A stretch of 64,000 nt of DNA. It comes from Bog-756 sp963745955. GTDB taxonomy: Bacteria; Actinomycetota; Acidimicrobiia; Acidimicrobiales; RAAP-2. Where the stretch lies: positions 1,178,001 to 1,242,000 of the forward strand of contig CAVUZI010000011.1 of assembly GCA_963745955.1 (NCBI GenBank), read 5' to 3'. Below the pieces are notes generated by a model. The model was not told the DNA's origin. It did no database searches and saw only the letters and a program-made list of their open reading frames with translations. Below, one piece after another: positions 18,533 through 28,261 of the stretch. How positions within the stretch are numbered: the stretch's first letter is position 1; every line of letters begins with the position of its first letter. A program made the translations under genes and the position numbers.

Positions 18533-18995
18533 CCAACTGGGTCAGCCGGTCGCGGAGCTGGCCGGCGATGTCGGGGGTCAGACCGCAGACCTTAGCGTCG
18601 GTGGTGGCGGCCGCGGTGTGGAGCTTGACGCTCACCAGCCCGAAGGAGCGCTCGATGGGTCCGGCCTCCACGTCCACCAACTGCATGCGCCCATAGGGCA
18701 CCACGGTCAGGCGCTTGAACATCGCCCCGTGGGTGACCACCAGGTCGTCGGTGCGCTCCACGTACCCCCACGAGCGCAGGTTTCGACCGATCGAGATCCA
18801 TCCGAAGACCATGAGGACGACACCTGCCGCCCCGACGGCGACCCCGGCCACCGTCGACGCCAGAGCACAGGCAACAGCCACGCCGGCCACGACCGGCATC
18901 CCGACGACGAGCAGCTCCGTGCGGCGCATCCGCGCCAGACGCGGGGACACCCGGTGCCAAGGATTGTCGGGTGGCGCAGCGAACGGGCCGTCCAT
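18507..18995 (-). CDS. Membrane protein with one bacterial PH domain (YdbS-like)
   Basis: 162 residues: two transmembrane helices (LLVVGMPVVAGVAVACAL and an adjacent ASTVAGVAVGAAGVVLMVFG) followed by a single bPH domain (DDLVVTHGAMFKRLTVVPYG, GPIERSFGLVSVKLHTA). This is the usual small partner of the YdbT-like protein encoded directly downstream. The 26-base overlap indicates an operon and probably a complex. Confidence 0.82.
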   Translation of the reverse strand: MDGPFAAPPDNPWHRVSPRLARMRRTELLVVGMPVVAGVAVACALASTVAGVAVGAAGVVLMVFGWISIGRNLRSWGYVERTDDLVVTHGAMFKRLTVVPYGRMQLVDVEAGPIERSFGLVSVKLHTAAATTDAKVCGLTPDIAGQLRDRLTQLGEAHASGL

Positions 18996-19049
18996 GACGA
19001 GGAACCCTACCTGCCACCCTCTGTAGCAGGACGCTGCGAAGTCGCCCCC

Positions 19050-21725
19050 TCAGGCTTCGGTGCCGTGCAACCTGGCGGTGGCGAGCCCGAAGGGACGCAA
19101 CTCGAAGGAGCCCTCGAACGGCGCTTCGGGATAGCCACGCAGGTCGACCAGCCAGCCGCTGTGCCCTTCGATGGCGACAGTGGCCACCTCGGCCGCGGGA
19201 TTGAAGACGCGGACTTCGAGCACCCCCCCGTCCCGGCGCACTGCGCTCACCTCGGCTCCGCTGACGGTCAGCCCGCTCCCGGTCGGCGGGCGGGTGCCCC
19301 CGCCCGGACTGGTCAACACCTCCAGCGGGAGGAGGATGTCGTCGGCGAGGGCATAGGGGTCGTCGACGTCGAGAGCCACCGCATAGTGCAGCGAGACATG
19401 GCGGCCTCTCATCTGGAGTCCTTCCACCGGGGTCAGCGGACCGGCCGGGAAGGGTCGGTAGGCCATGCCGAACCGGGACAGCATGCCGGTCGAGCGCAAC
19501 ACGGTCAGCGCCAAGGTCGACGCGGCATCACCGGTAGGCGTGGCCGCGATGTCGATCAGCTCGTACTCGCAGACCCCTTCGTGGACCACGGTCAGACCTC
19601 CGGCGGAAACGAAGCGGTTGGCCGGGGCCGTGGGCAGGCCGAATTCCTCCGTACGGCCCTCGGCCGTGAGCCCCCGCTCGACCACCGCGAAGGCGCTCTC
19701 GGCCCGCGATGTCCGGGCCGGCTCGGGCAGGGGAAGATGGATCCGGAGACGGTGGTCGCCCCTCGGGTTCACGAACGACGTGGTCACCCGAACCGCCGGC
19801 TCGTCCGCCCGCAGCTCGAGGATCGTCTTCACCTCCACGGTCTGTTCCCCGACCCGGGTCTGTGAGTCCACGTCGATGTGGTCGGGCCACCGGTACCGCG
19901 CCTCGATCACCACGCGGGCGCGTACCGGCCCGGGTTCGGTGACCCGAACGGTGACCTCCTCCGGCGCCTCCACGAACGAGTCGGCGGCGGGGGGCGAGTA
20001 GTTGTACGAGTCGCCGAGGTCCCCACCGTCGACCAGCTGACCGTACCCGGGCCGCCCGTTGAGGGAGAACGTGCCCAGGCTCCCGTCCACCTCGACCGAC
20101 ACCAGGCCGTTGGAGAGCGACACGGACGCCCCGGGCTCATCGGCCGTGACCGGATGGGCCAGGGCCGCCGGTTCGAACGGGCGCCATCCGTAACCGGGCA
20201 CGTCCGCCACACGGGCCGCGATCCTCCGAGTGGGGGGCTGGTCCAGGCCGAAGCGGATCACGGCATCGGGGCGCGCGTCCAGGCGGGCATAGATGTCCTG
20301 CTTGGCTCGGGCGATGGCCACGTCGCCCCCTTCTTCCGGACCCACCGCGAAGGTGATGCCGATACCGTCCTCGTCCTCTTCGACGACGATGTCGTGCAAC
20401 CAGAGGTCGCGGTCGATCTGTGGGCTCTGCAGCATGCCGAACAACGACCGCACGGTGTCGGCGTCGAGCTCCGTCGACCCGCGGGGGCCGGTGTGCTCCG
20501 ACAGTACCTGCACGGCGGGACCGGGTGGATCTGTCGCTCCGACCACCAGTTCGACCACGCCCGACCGGGCGCGGCTGGACGCATTGAGGACGTAGGAACC
20601 GGGTTCGGCCAGCGATCCGGCCAGCGAGTTGACCGCCCGCTCCGCCACTCCGACGGCGATCGTACGCGCTTCCGCGTAGCGGTGCAGGACGGCATCGACC
20701 ACATCGTCCACCGAACAGGCACAGATGGAATCGTGGGCCGAGTTGCGCACCATCTCCTTCCAGGCCAGCTCCAGCAGCGTCCGCGGCCAGGCCGACGGCT
20801 CCTGGAACAGTGCGGCAAAGGGCTCGGCTCTCCGCTCCAGTTCGCGTGCGGCCAGACCGCCCAGGCGCTTGACGTCGACCCGGTTGGAGGTGACACCCAT
20901 CAACATGTCGGCGCGGAAACCCGAGCGGAGCTCTCCGCTCCAGTGCTCAAGGCCTTCGGTGGGCGCCGAAGCCAGGTACACGGGAAGGGGCAGGATCTCG
21001 AACGTCAGGTCGTCTTGGACATCGTTGGCCTCGGCCAGGACCCGACCGAGCCAGGGCTGGGGCGAGAGATGGTCGGAGCCGTTCATGACCAGGAGGTCGT
21101 CGATGACAAAATCCTCGACCTCATCGAGATGGTCGGCCACCCGTCGCACCAGTGCCTTGGCGTCGTCGGGGAGCACAGCCCCGTTGCTGTAGCCGACGGG
21201 CAGGTATTCGGCCCGCACGACGGACCCGTCGGGCGCCTCCCAGAAGAACCCGCTCTTCGTGACGGCCGACGGCACACCCCGCCACACGACTGCGTGGGCG
21301 AACCCCGCCATTCGGAGGATCTGGGGCATCTGGGCAATGTGGCCGAACATGTCGGGCAGGTAGCCGATGTCCATGGTGCCGCCGAAGGCCGCGCCCCGGA
21401 GAAGGCCCATCTGCAGGTTGCGGATGATGGTCTCGCCCGAGGCCAGGAATTCGTCCATCAAGATGTACCAGGGACCCATGCCGATCCGGCCGGCCGCGGC
21501 CAGGGCACGCAGTCGCTCTTCGGCCTCCGGCCGCACCTCGAGGTAGTCGTCGACCACGGCCATCTGCCCGTCGAGCATGAAGTAGGGGTAGCTGTCGTCG
21601 GATTCGAGCAGGGGCACCAGCGCATCGAACATGTCGACCAGATTGAGACGGAACTCCTGGTACGACTGGTACCACTCACGGTCCCAATGGGTGTGCGGAA
21701 CGACAACGACTCGTCGGGCTGTCAT
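19050..21725 (-). CDS. Alpha-mannosidase, glycoside hydrolase family 38
   Basis: 891 residues, the normal size for bacterial GH38. The N-terminal catalytic domain starts with VPHTHWDREW (zinc-binding His and Asp) and contains the nucleophile motif LPDMFGHIAQMPQILRMAG and a further zinc histidine in GSDHLSPQP. A helical middle domain and C-terminal beta-sandwich complete the fold. The enzyme hydrolyses terminal alpha-mannose from glycans with retention. No signal peptide is visible at the chosen ATG (complement of 21723-21725), suggesting cytoplasmic use. The gene stands alone. Confidence 0.92.
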   Translation of the reverse strand: MTARRVVVVPHTHWDREWYQSYQEFRLNLVDMFDALVPLLESDDSYPYFMLDGQMAVVDDYLEVRPEAEERLRALAAAGRIGMGPWYILMDEFLASGETIIRNLQMGLLRGAAFGGTMDIGYLPDMFGHIAQMPQILRMAGFAHAVVWRGVPSAVTKSGFFWEAPDGSVVRAEYLPVGYSNGAVLPDDAKALVRRVADHLDEVEDFVIDDLLVMNGSDHLSPQPWLGRVLAEANDVQDDLTFEILPLPVYLASAPTEGLEHWSGELRSGFRADMLMGVTSNRVDVKRLGGLAARELERRAEPFAALFQEPSAWPRTLLELAWKEMVRNSAHDSICACSVDDVVDAVLHRYAEARTIAVGVAERAVNSLAGSLAEPGSYVLNASSRARSGVVELVVGATDPPGPAVQVLSEHTGPRGSTELDADTVRSLFGMLQSPQIDRDLWLHDIVVEEDEDGIGITFAVGPEEGGDVAIARAKQDIYARLDARPDAVIRFGLDQPPTRRIAARVADVPGYGWRPFEPAALAHPVTADEPGASVSLSNGLVSVEVDGSLGTFSLNGRPGYGQLVDGGDLGDSYNYSPPAADSFVEAPEEVTVRVTEPGPVRARVVIEARYRWPDHIDVDSQTRVGEQTVEVKTILELRADEPAVRVTTSFVNPRGDHRLRIHLPLPEPARTSRAESAFAVVERGLTAEGRTEEFGLPTAPANRFVSAGGLTVVHEGVCEYELIDIAATPTGDAASTLALTVLRSTGMLSRFGMAYRPFPAGPLTPVEGLQMRGRHVSLHYAVALDVDDPYALADDILLPLEVLTSPGGGTRPPTGSGLTVSGAEVSAVRRDGGVLEVRVFNPAAEVATVAIEGHSGWLVDLRGYPEAPFEGSFELRPFGLATARLHGTEA

Positions 21726-21841
21726 GGCCACCAGACTACGGCGTCCGGGGCTGCCTGCCCGGTAGCGGGCTGGACCGTTCGTGCCGGCATCGAAGAGATC
21801 TTCGGCTCCCGGCGAGGTTTCGCACCGGCAGGCGGGCGCCT

Positions 21842-22303
21842 CTACTGGCAGTCGCGGCACCGTCCGTAGACGGCAAAGTGATGGGGGTTGATCTCGAACC
21901 CGAACTGGGACCTGGCGTTCCTCGACAGCTCCCGAAACAGCGCATCTGGGGCCTCGAATGTCGCGCCGCACACCTCGCAGACGAAATGGGAATGCGCGCC
22001 CTCGGCAAGGTGGTAGGTCGCGGCACCATGTCCGAGGTGCGAGTGGACAATGACCCCGAGCTTCTCGAGCTCTTCCACATTGCGATAGATGGTCGACAGA
22101 TGCACGTCGGGAGCTTTGGCCTGCACCTTGGCGGCCAACTCCTCGACCGTGCTGTGGCCCTGGGCCTCGAAGATGGCCTGCAACAGGAACCGGCGGGACG
22201 ACGTGATCCGACCGCCGTGCTCGCGGACCAGCGCCAGCGCACCCTCGAGTGTGCTGGTGTTGCTCGGCTCTTTCGTCGAGGCGTCTGCCGGCCGGGTCAC
22301 CAT
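21842..22303 (-). CDS. Fur-family metalloregulator, possibly nickel-responsive (Nur-like)
   Basis: 153 residues with the Fur fold: winged helix with recognition helix HLSTIYRNVEELEKLGVI (~residues 68-85), the regulatory-site HSHFVCEVCG and structural zinc cysteines there and in CRDCQ at the very C-terminus. Fur paralogues sense iron, zinc, peroxide or nickel. The gene is transcribed divergently from a nickel/cobalt permease, and the shared gap holds a Nur-box-like site, so nickel sensing is the best inference. Zur remains possible. Confidence 0.85.
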   Translation of the reverse strand: MVTRPADASTKEPSNTSTLEGALALVREHGGRITSSRRFLLQAIFEAQGHSTVEELAAKVQAKAPDVHLSTIYRNVEELEKLGVIVHSHLGHGAATYHLAEGAHSHFVCEVCGATFEAPDALFRELSRNARSQFGFEINPHHFAVYGRCRDCQ

Positions 22304-22427
22304 GTCATCCTACTGGGGCAACCCCGCGGATCGATGAGATCGGCGGGTCAACGATGCCGTTGCGCTGTGGCCCCACCATGACGGCCGACCGGACTGCGAG
22401 GGGAACACAGATAGGTACATGACGCTA

Positions 22428-22444
22428 TTGCAATCATGTCGCAT
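22428..22444. promoter_or_regulatory. Nur-box-like palindrome TTGCAA-N5-TCGCAT
   Basis: The site lies between the Fur-family gene and the nickel/cobalt permease. The Streptomyces Nur consensus, as I recall it, is TTGCAA-N5-TTGCAA. The left half here matches 6/6 and the right half 4/6 with the correct 5-base spacer. It is 60 bases upstream of the permease start, a position suited to repression. Confidence 0.45.
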
Positions 22445-22503
22445 TTCCCGTACTGTGCACGGAGAGCCCGCCGGCAAGTCCGGCACCAGCGGAGGACAAC
22501 CAC

Positions 22504-23700
22504 GTGGACATTGCCAGACCGGCGCCCACCCGGGCCGGCCCCCTCGAGCAGCTCAAGGAGTTCCGGAGGGGCCTCTCCCCCGCCCAGTGGATGCAGACCA
22601 AGCTGATGTTTGCTTCGATCCTGTTGCTCCACATCGTCGGGTTCGGCGTGTTCATCGTGGTCGTGGTGCCCAGCCACTACAAGGGCCTGGGCATCGGGGT
22701 ATCCGTGCTGGCCTACACCCTCGGGCTCCGACACGCCTTCGACGCCGACCACATCTCGGCGATCGACAACACGACCCGAAAGCTGATGAACGAGGGAAAG
22801 AAACCCCTCAGCCTGGGGTACTTCTTCTCATTGGGCCACTCGACCATCGTCGTCGTCATCGGTGCCGGGATCGTCATCGCCGAGAAGACCGTCTATGGCG
22901 CCGTGGCCCACAGCGGTTCCGGACTGGAACAGTTCGGTGGGATCTTCGGCACGATCGTCTCGGCCTCGTTCCTCTATCTCATCGCGTTTCTCAACATCGT
23001 CATTCTGGCCGGGATCATCGCGGTGTTCAGGAGGATGCGTCACGGCGAATTCGACGAGGCCGAGCTCGAAAAGCAACTGGAGAACCGCGGCTTGATGTAC
23101 CGCATCTTCGGCAGATGGATGAAGTCGATCACCAAGGAGTGGCAGATGTACCCGGTGGGGGTCGTGTTCGGCATGGGATTCGACACCGCCAGCGAGGTCG
23201 CACTGTTGGCCACCACCGCCCTGCTGGCCACACAGTCGTTGCCCTGGTACTCCATCATGTGTCTCCCCATCCTTTTCACGGCGGGGATGACCCTCATGGA
23301 TACGCTGGACGGGGTCTTCATGAACGTGGCCTACGGCTGGGCCTTCTTCAATCCGGTCCGGAAGGTGTATTACAACCTGGCCATCACCGGGCTGTCGGTG
23401 TTCATCTGCTTCTTCATCGGTACGATCGAAGTACTCGGACTCCTACCGACGGAGCTGCATTTGAGCGGTGGCTTCTGGAATTTCATGGCCAATTTCAACA
23501 TCAACACGGCGGGCTTCGTGATCGTCGGCCTGTTCGTCGCCACCTGGGTGGGCGCCCTGATGATCTGGAAGTTCGGCCACGTCGAGGAGAGGTGGACGGC
23601 GAAGCTGACCCACCAGACGAGCTCCGATCAGTTCGAAGAGGATCTCGGCGTGCAATACCTGGCGGAGGTTGCGGAGGTTGCGGCCCAGAAGGTCTCGTGA
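22504..23700 (+). CDS. Nickel/cobalt permease, NiCoT family
   Basis: 398 residues and eight or so transmembrane helices. The NiCoT signature RHAFDADHI is in helix II, followed by FSLGHSTIVV and GFDTASEVALLA, the other conserved helix motifs. These high-affinity single-component permeases import Ni(II) and/or Co(II). The start is a GTG at 22504 preceded by GGAGGA. The acidic C-terminal tail is cytoplasmic. A Fur-family gene and a Nur-like operator lie upstream, suggesting nickel-repressed expression. No nickel enzyme gene is in this window. Confidence 0.93.
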   Translation: MDIARPAPTRAGPLEQLKEFRRGLSPAQWMQTKLMFASILLLHIVGFGVFIVVVVPSHYKGLGIGVSVLAYTLGLRHAFDADHISAIDNTTRKLMNEGKKPLSLGYFFSLGHSTIVVVIGAGIVIAEKTVYGAVAHSGSGLEQFGGIFGTIVSASFLYLIAFLNIVILAGIIAVFRRMRHGEFDEAELEKQLENRGLMYRIFGRWMKSITKEWQMYPVGVVFGMGFDTASEVALLATTALLATQSLPWYSIMCLPILFTAGMTLMDTLDGVFMNVAYGWAFFNPVRKVYYNLAITGLSVFICFFIGTIEVLGLLPTELHLSGGFWNFMANFNINTAGFVIVGLFVATWVGALMIWKFGHVEERWTAKLTHQTSSDQFEEDLGVQYLAEVAEVAAQKVS

Positions 23701-23724
23701 CAGATGTACCCGTAACGTGGGGGA

Positions 23725-23955
23725 ATGACCCTCACCATCTTTGGCGTCGTCGTGCTGACATTCATGATGGCCATGTATGCACTGGAAAGACGGGGTTCTG
23801 CTTTCATCCTCGCCTTTGCCCTGGGCTGTGCCCTGTCCAGCATCTACGGATTCCTGTCGGGGGCGTGGCCGTTCGGAGTTGTCGAAGCGATCTGGACAGC
23901 CGTCGCCGTTCATCGTTACACGACCACGACGCGAAGGAACCCGAATTCCGTCTAG
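23725..23955 (+). CDS. Small two-helix membrane protein
   Basis: 76 residues with two hydrophobic segments (TIFGVVVLTFMMAMYAL and AFILAFALGCALSSIYGFL) separated by a short charged turn, and a basic, threonine-rich C-terminus. It starts 25 bases after the nickel permease and may be co-transcribed. The family resembles small actinobacterial hypotheticals of ~75 residues; no function can be given. Confidence 0.6.
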   Translation: MTLTIFGVVVLTFMMAMYALERRGSAFILAFALGCALSSIYGFLSGAWPFGVVEAIWTAVAVHRYTTTTRRNPNSV

Positions 23956-23980
23956 TGCTGCGGTGCGAATATCTGCCCCA

Positions 23981-25459
23981 TTAGGACAAGTCCTCAGAGA
24001 GCATACGGGCGACGTTGAAACCCGAGTCAACCGCCTGGTGCGTACCCGAGCCCCTACCGCCGGCGTCGCAACCGACGAGGTAGAGCCCCTGCAGCGGGGT
24101 TCGCGCATCAGGCTTGCCCTTTCCAACCTGACCGACGACCTGGGCCAGGCCCACCGCCTCGCCGCCGGTGCCGGGCATCGTCGAGTCTCGGGTCATCCGC
24201 GAAATCTGACGGGCGCCGTACGGTTCCGTGCGGATGGTATGGGTGCGAATGTCGGGATAGAGCTCGTCGATCACCTGGCGGGCCCGGCGCACGGCGCTCT
24301 CACCCATGTCCGAGCTCGGATCGGGTGACACGAAGACCTGGATGTTCGCGACCTGGTGTTCGGGTTCAGCCACCATGCCCGGGTCGAACTCGGAGGCGAC
24401 GTCGATGGCTATGAGCGGGATATCGGGCCATTCACCCGCCTCCATTGCTGCAAAGCGCTCGGAATCGAGCCAGCTGTGGTCCGAGAAGATCGGAATCAAC
24501 GCCGCATCGAACACCCGTGCATCGAACACACAGCGCACACCGGCGATGGCCCAGCTCGGTTCCAGCTCCTGCACCCTCTCCACATACTCGGTCGGGAAGG
24601 CCTCCTCGGGGGTCAACTTCAACACGGTCGGCTGAATGCCCGCGTTCGAGACGATGGCGGGACCCCGGAAAGTCCCCTTGTCCGTCTCGACGCCGACGGC
24701 CCGCCCGTTCTCGACGAGAATCTGCTGCGCCCGGGTGCTGGTCAGGAACATCCCGCCACGCTCCACGACAACCTCGGCGCACACCTCGGCCAAACGACCA
24801 TAGCCACCCCGATGGAACCGACCGGCGCCGCTCATGGCCATATTACGCAGTACGAGCACCGCCTCCGAAGCCGCCAACCGATCCACCGGCGCGACGAACA
24901 ACATGTTGAGGGTCGCGTAGATCTGACTGGTAAGGCCCACCGGCAATCCGAACGGCGTGATGAAGTCGACGGCACCCACCTCATCCAGAGCCGCAGTGTC
25001 TTCATCGGACATGGCGATCATTGCCAGATAGAACTCCCCGAGCTTGGCGATGTCGCGGTCGGTAGCCCCGAACACCCGCCGGAGCGTGGCCAACTCCTGT
25101 TCGGAGCCGGTCTGTTGCAGCGCGGACCGCATTGAGCGCCACCCTCCTTCGGGGGGGCGATAGTGCAGAGCGGCCTTTTCACCCTCTGGGATGAGCAAGT
25201 CGACACGGTCGCCGATGCCGAGGACATCGACCAGTTCATGGAATCGCGAGTTGAGGGCCGGGATGCCGACAGCGCCGAACATCTCGTAGCGGTACCCCTT
25301 GCGGTCGAGCGTCTGGGTCTTGCCGCCCGCTCTTGGCGTCTTGTCGATGAGCGCGACCCGTTTCCCCTCGTTGGCACAGAGTGCCGCCGTGGTGACTCCG
25401 CCGTAGCCAGCTCCGATGACGATCACATCGAAGTCGCCGCCAGCCTTGGCATGGACCAT
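23981..25459 (-). CDS. FAD-dependent oxidoreductase of the phytoene-desaturase (CrtI/COG1233) family
   Basis: 492 residues from the ATG whose complement ends at 25459. The N-terminal dinucleotide motif VIVIGAGYGGVTTAALCANEG (shown only in part as GAGYGG) is followed by the adjacent AGGKTQT motif that closes over FAD. The C-terminal flavin motif LYLVGCDAGGRGSGTHQAVDSG is also present. Members desaturate or isomerise carotenoids, or act on other polyenes and retinoids; no crtB/crtE neighbour is present, so the substrate is open. Confidence 0.8.
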   Translation of the reverse strand: MVHAKAGGDFDVIVIGAGYGGVTTAALCANEGKRVALIDKTPRAGGKTQTLDRKGYRYEMFGAVGIPALNSRFHELVDVLGIGDRVDLLIPEGEKAALHYRPPEGGWRSMRSALQQTGSEQELATLRRVFGATDRDIAKLGEFYLAMIAMSDEDTAALDEVGAVDFITPFGLPVGLTSQIYATLNMLFVAPVDRLAASEAVLVLRNMAMSGAGRFHRGGYGRLAEVCAEVVVERGGMFLTSTRAQQILVENGRAVGVETDKGTFRGPAIVSNAGIQPTVLKLTPEEAFPTEYVERVQELEPSWAIAGVRCVFDARVFDAALIPIFSDHSWLDSERFAAMEAGEWPDIPLIAIDVASEFDPGMVAEPEHQVANIQVFVSPDPSSDMGESAVRRARQVIDELYPDIRTHTIRTEPYGARQISRMTRDSTMPGTGGEAVGLAQVVGQVGKGKPDARTPLQGLYLVGCDAGGRGSGTHQAVDSGFNVARMLSEDLS

Positions 25460-25603
25460 GTCTATTCCCCGTTTGGTCGTCGAAAGGAGCGGCCCACACG
25501 CGGCCGGTGTCTCCTCGTGGGACAGGTGAACGGATTGTACCCATCGGTGCCCCCCGCCTCCGTCGGGAAAGGGGCACCGACACGACGCTGCACGGGGCGT
25601 GCC

Positions 25604-25933
25604 GTCATCGCCCTGCCCATTGAAGACCAGAATGCGGAGCTGATTGACACGTGGGACCTGTGCATCTTCGTGTACGTCGCGTCCGAGGAGACACTGGATC
25701 GCGCCCGGACCCGAGACCAGGGGATGTTCGGATCCAGTGCCGAAGTCGAGCGGCGCTACCGCAACCGCTACTTCCCTGTCCAGGAGCTCTACTCCACCAC
25801 GGCCCGCCCGATCGATCACGCCGACATCATCGTGCACAGCGACAAGCTCCAGCAGCCGGCCTGGGCAGTCGAGCACGCTGATCAGCTTCGCGGCGTTCGA
25901 CTGCTCCGACCGGTTCCCCGACACGATCCCTGA
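25604..25933 (+). pseudogene. C-terminal fragment of a uridine-kinase-like P-loop protein
   Basis: The frame reads IDTWDLCIFVYVASEETLDR, then GSSAEVERRYRNRYFPVQEL and PIDHADIIVHSDKLQQPAW. This matches the end of actinobacterial uridine-kinase-like proteins (strand, LID arginines, terminal helix). The ~120 N-terminal residues with the Walker A motif are missing: upstream sequence is the divergently transcribed FAD oxidoreductase. So this is a 5'-truncated remnant, consistent with the other fragments in 25.6-29.4 kb. Confidence 0.6.
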
Positions 25934-25998
25934 GCGAAATCCTGGGGTGCATGGTTTCGGGCGTGCTGTTGGCTGCCTGTTGGGGTGAGCGGAGGGGG

Positions 25999-27498
25999 TC
26001 AGAGCCCGGGGGTGGGAGCGCTGCCGGCGACTTTCCAATCCGGCTTGCGAAGCCGATCCATGAGCAGCGGCGGAACGATCCCGATGGCGAGTATCCCAAC
26101 CAGGACGAGGAGGGCGTAGAGCAGCCGGTTCGAGTGGCCGAACTGCGAGGGGGCGATGAAGCCGATGGCCAGAGCGCCCGCCGAGGACACGGCGCCGACG
26201 ACACACAAGAGACCGAGCGCCGGTGCGCGGTACCCGCGGGCGTGGTCCGGCTGAATCCGCCGCAACCTGATCGCGGCGATGAACATCAGCACGTACATGA
26301 TGAGATAGACCTGCGTGGCCATCACGGCGAATAGCCAGTAGTCGCGGGAGACGTCCGGAATCAATGCGTAGAGCAGCGCTATGACGGTGATCACGATCGC
26401 CTGTCCGGTGAGGATGCGCATCTCGATGCCCTTGGCGTTCACCTTCTGGAAAAAGGGCGGGAGAAAGCCCTGCTCGCGCCCGATCCTGAGCAGCCCTTCG
26501 GAGGGACCGTCGAGCCAAGCCATCATGCCCGCGAGGGCCCCGATGGCAAGAGCGATCGCGATCACCGGCACGGCGAATCCGATTCCGAAGTGCGTGAAGA
26601 GACTGTTGAATGCTTGCATGACGCCGGCCGTGAAGCTGATCTTCTTTTCGGGGATCACCCAGGCGATCGCCAGGGTGGGGAGGATGAAGACGGCGAGAAC
26701 GATGGCCATGGCAAAGAAGATGGCCCGTGGATATTCCCGGCCGGGGTTCTGGAGGTCGTCAACATGTACGGCATTCACCTCGATACCGGCATAGGTGAAG
26801 AAGCTGTTGACGACCAGGACGATACTGGCGATGCCCGTCCACGCCGGAAGGAGGTGGTGGGTGTCGATCGGTGCCGCCGAGTGGTTTCCCTGCAGCAGGT
26901 AGGCGATGCCGAGAGCGACCAGGATCGCCCCCGGGATCAGCGTCCCGATCAGCGTCCCGCTCGAGCAGAGCTTTGCGACGAGTCCAACTCCTCGCGAGGA
27001 GACCAGTACACCGCCCCAGAAGAGAACGATGATGACGGCGGCATTGTAGACGCCGTTCGCGGCCAAGCTCGGATCGATGACGTAGGCGAGTGTCCCGGCG
27101 ACGTAGGCGAGCAGGGCCGGGTAATAGAAGATCGTCTGGGCAAACTCGCACCAAACGGCCAGAAGCCCCATCGGAGCAGACACACCCTCTCGTACCCAAT
27201 TGTAGACGCCACCCTGCCAGCCGGACGCCAGCTCGGCGGCAACCAAGGAGACAGGCACCAGAAAGACGAGCGCAGGGAGGACGTACAGGAACACTGAGGC
27301 GAGACCGAAGACCGATGCGGCCGGAGTGGACCCGAGATAGCCGACGGATCCCACGGTCATCATGGCCAACACCGTCCAGGAGATATACCGCCGAGGGGGA
27401 GCTTTGGCCGTCCCCGCGGTCACGCGGGTCGGCCCGTGGTCGAAGGCGGCTCGATTGGCAACCGTTGGTCGCGGCCGACGGCGTCTTCGCACCCACAT
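25999..27498 (-). CDS. APC-family amino-acid antiporter (glutamate:GABA antiporter-like)
   Basis: 499 residues and twelve hydrophobic helices. Helix 1 carries the unwound APC motif TVGSVGYLGSTPA, and the region VNSFFTYAGIEVNAVHVDDLQNPGREYPRA is the typical helix 6-7 segment of the GadC/AGT subgroup. These proteins exchange amino acids across the cytoplasmic membrane. The N-terminus is long and arginine-rich, so the true start may be an internal codon 20-30 residues downstream. The gene is monocistronic. Confidence 0.85.
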   Translation of the reverse strand: MWVRRRRRPRPTVANRAAFDHGPTRVTAGTAKAPPRRYISWTVLAMMTVGSVGYLGSTPAASVFGLASVFLYVLPALVFLVPVSLVAAELASGWQGGVYNWVREGVSAPMGLLAVWCEFAQTIFYYPALLAYVAGTLAYVIDPSLAANGVYNAAVIIVLFWGGVLVSSRGVGLVAKLCSSGTLIGTLIPGAILVALGIAYLLQGNHSAAPIDTHHLLPAWTGIASIVLVVNSFFTYAGIEVNAVHVDDLQNPGREYPRAIFFAMAIVLAVFILPTLAIAWVIPEKKISFTAGVMQAFNSLFTHFGIGFAVPVIAIALAIGALAGMMAWLDGPSEGLLRIGREQGFLPPFFQKVNAKGIEMRILTGQAIVITVIALLYALIPDVSRDYWLFAVMATQVYLIMYVLMFIAAIRLRRIQPDHARGYRAPALGLLCVVGAVSSAGALAIGFIAPSQFGHSNRLLYALLVLVGILAIGIVPPLLMDRLRKPDWKVAGSAPTPGL

Positions 27499-27669
27499 GG
27501 ACTACGGACCCACCTCTTCTTCTCGACCTATGGCAACGTTACGACGCGGTTCATTTCCAAATAGGCATGGTGAGAGGGCGGCATCGGTCGGCCACAACTG
27601 GTGGGAACGGCACGCCCTGGAATCGGGACCGAGAGCCGGCGCTGCCTCCATCCGTGTCGGGGCGACCGA

Positions 27670-28209
27670 TCAGATCACGCGGCTGTAGAGATCGGCTGTG
27701 TCGCCACTGACCACGATGTGTTCAACAAACGCGAACCCAGTCTTGACCAGGACGCCTCGAGAGGCGCCATTGCGGGGATCGATGAAGGCCAGAAGCTCGC
27801 CATGCCACACGTGAGTGGCCACCTCTAAGACCGCGCTCGCAGCCTCGGTCGCATACCCAAGGCCACGTGACGCCCGAACGAGTCGGTAGCCGAACTCGAG
27901 CCGCTTCTCGCCGCCGAACTCGAACTCATCCGCACCCACATAGCCGAGGAGAGTTCCGCTCGACGTCTCGATGATCGCCTGCTTGCCGAAAACAACCTCC
28001 TGCCGGAAGGTCGTCATGTGATCGAAGCGGTCGTTCGCCGCCCGGCGGTCGAGTGCGCCAGTAGCTGAATACACCATGAACTCCGAGTCCATAAACAGAT
28101 CGACAAGCCGTGACCTGTCCGACTCAAGCACGGGCCGCATCTCCAACCGCTCCGTTCTGATGGGGCTCGCCGACGCCACACGCCCTTGGTACCACGGTTC
28201 CGGTCGCAA
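27670..28209 (-). CDS. GNAT-family N-acetyltransferase (RimJ/RimL-like)
   Basis: 179 residues. The RimJ/L pattern starts with IRTERLEMRPVLESDRSRL; the acetyl-CoA-binding segment is YRLVRASRGLGYATEAASAV, followed by the usual ANVRA-type motif in a variant form (IDPRNGASRGVLVKTGF). It probably acetylates an amino group on a protein or small molecule; the target is unknown. A second GNAT of the same subfamily lies at 30616-31206 inside the integrated element, but the two are clearly different. Confidence 0.82.
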   Translation of the reverse strand: MRPEPWYQGRVASASPIRTERLEMRPVLESDRSRLVDLFMDSEFMVYSATGALDRRAANDRFDHMTTFRQEVVFGKQAIIETSSGTLLGYVGADEFEFGGEKRLEFGYRLVRASRGLGYATEAASAVLEVATHVWHGELLAFIDPRNGASRGVLVKTGFAFVEHIVVSGDTADLYSRVI

Positions 28210-28261
28210 TGTCGGTACGGACCGCAGAGCAGCTCCCGAGGACGGAGAGCCCTACGGACAA

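Noticed and set aside
22311..22503. Nickel/cobalt or cobalamin riboswitch before the permease
   Set aside because: The leader is short and lacks the conserved B12-box; the Nur-like operator is a better explanation.
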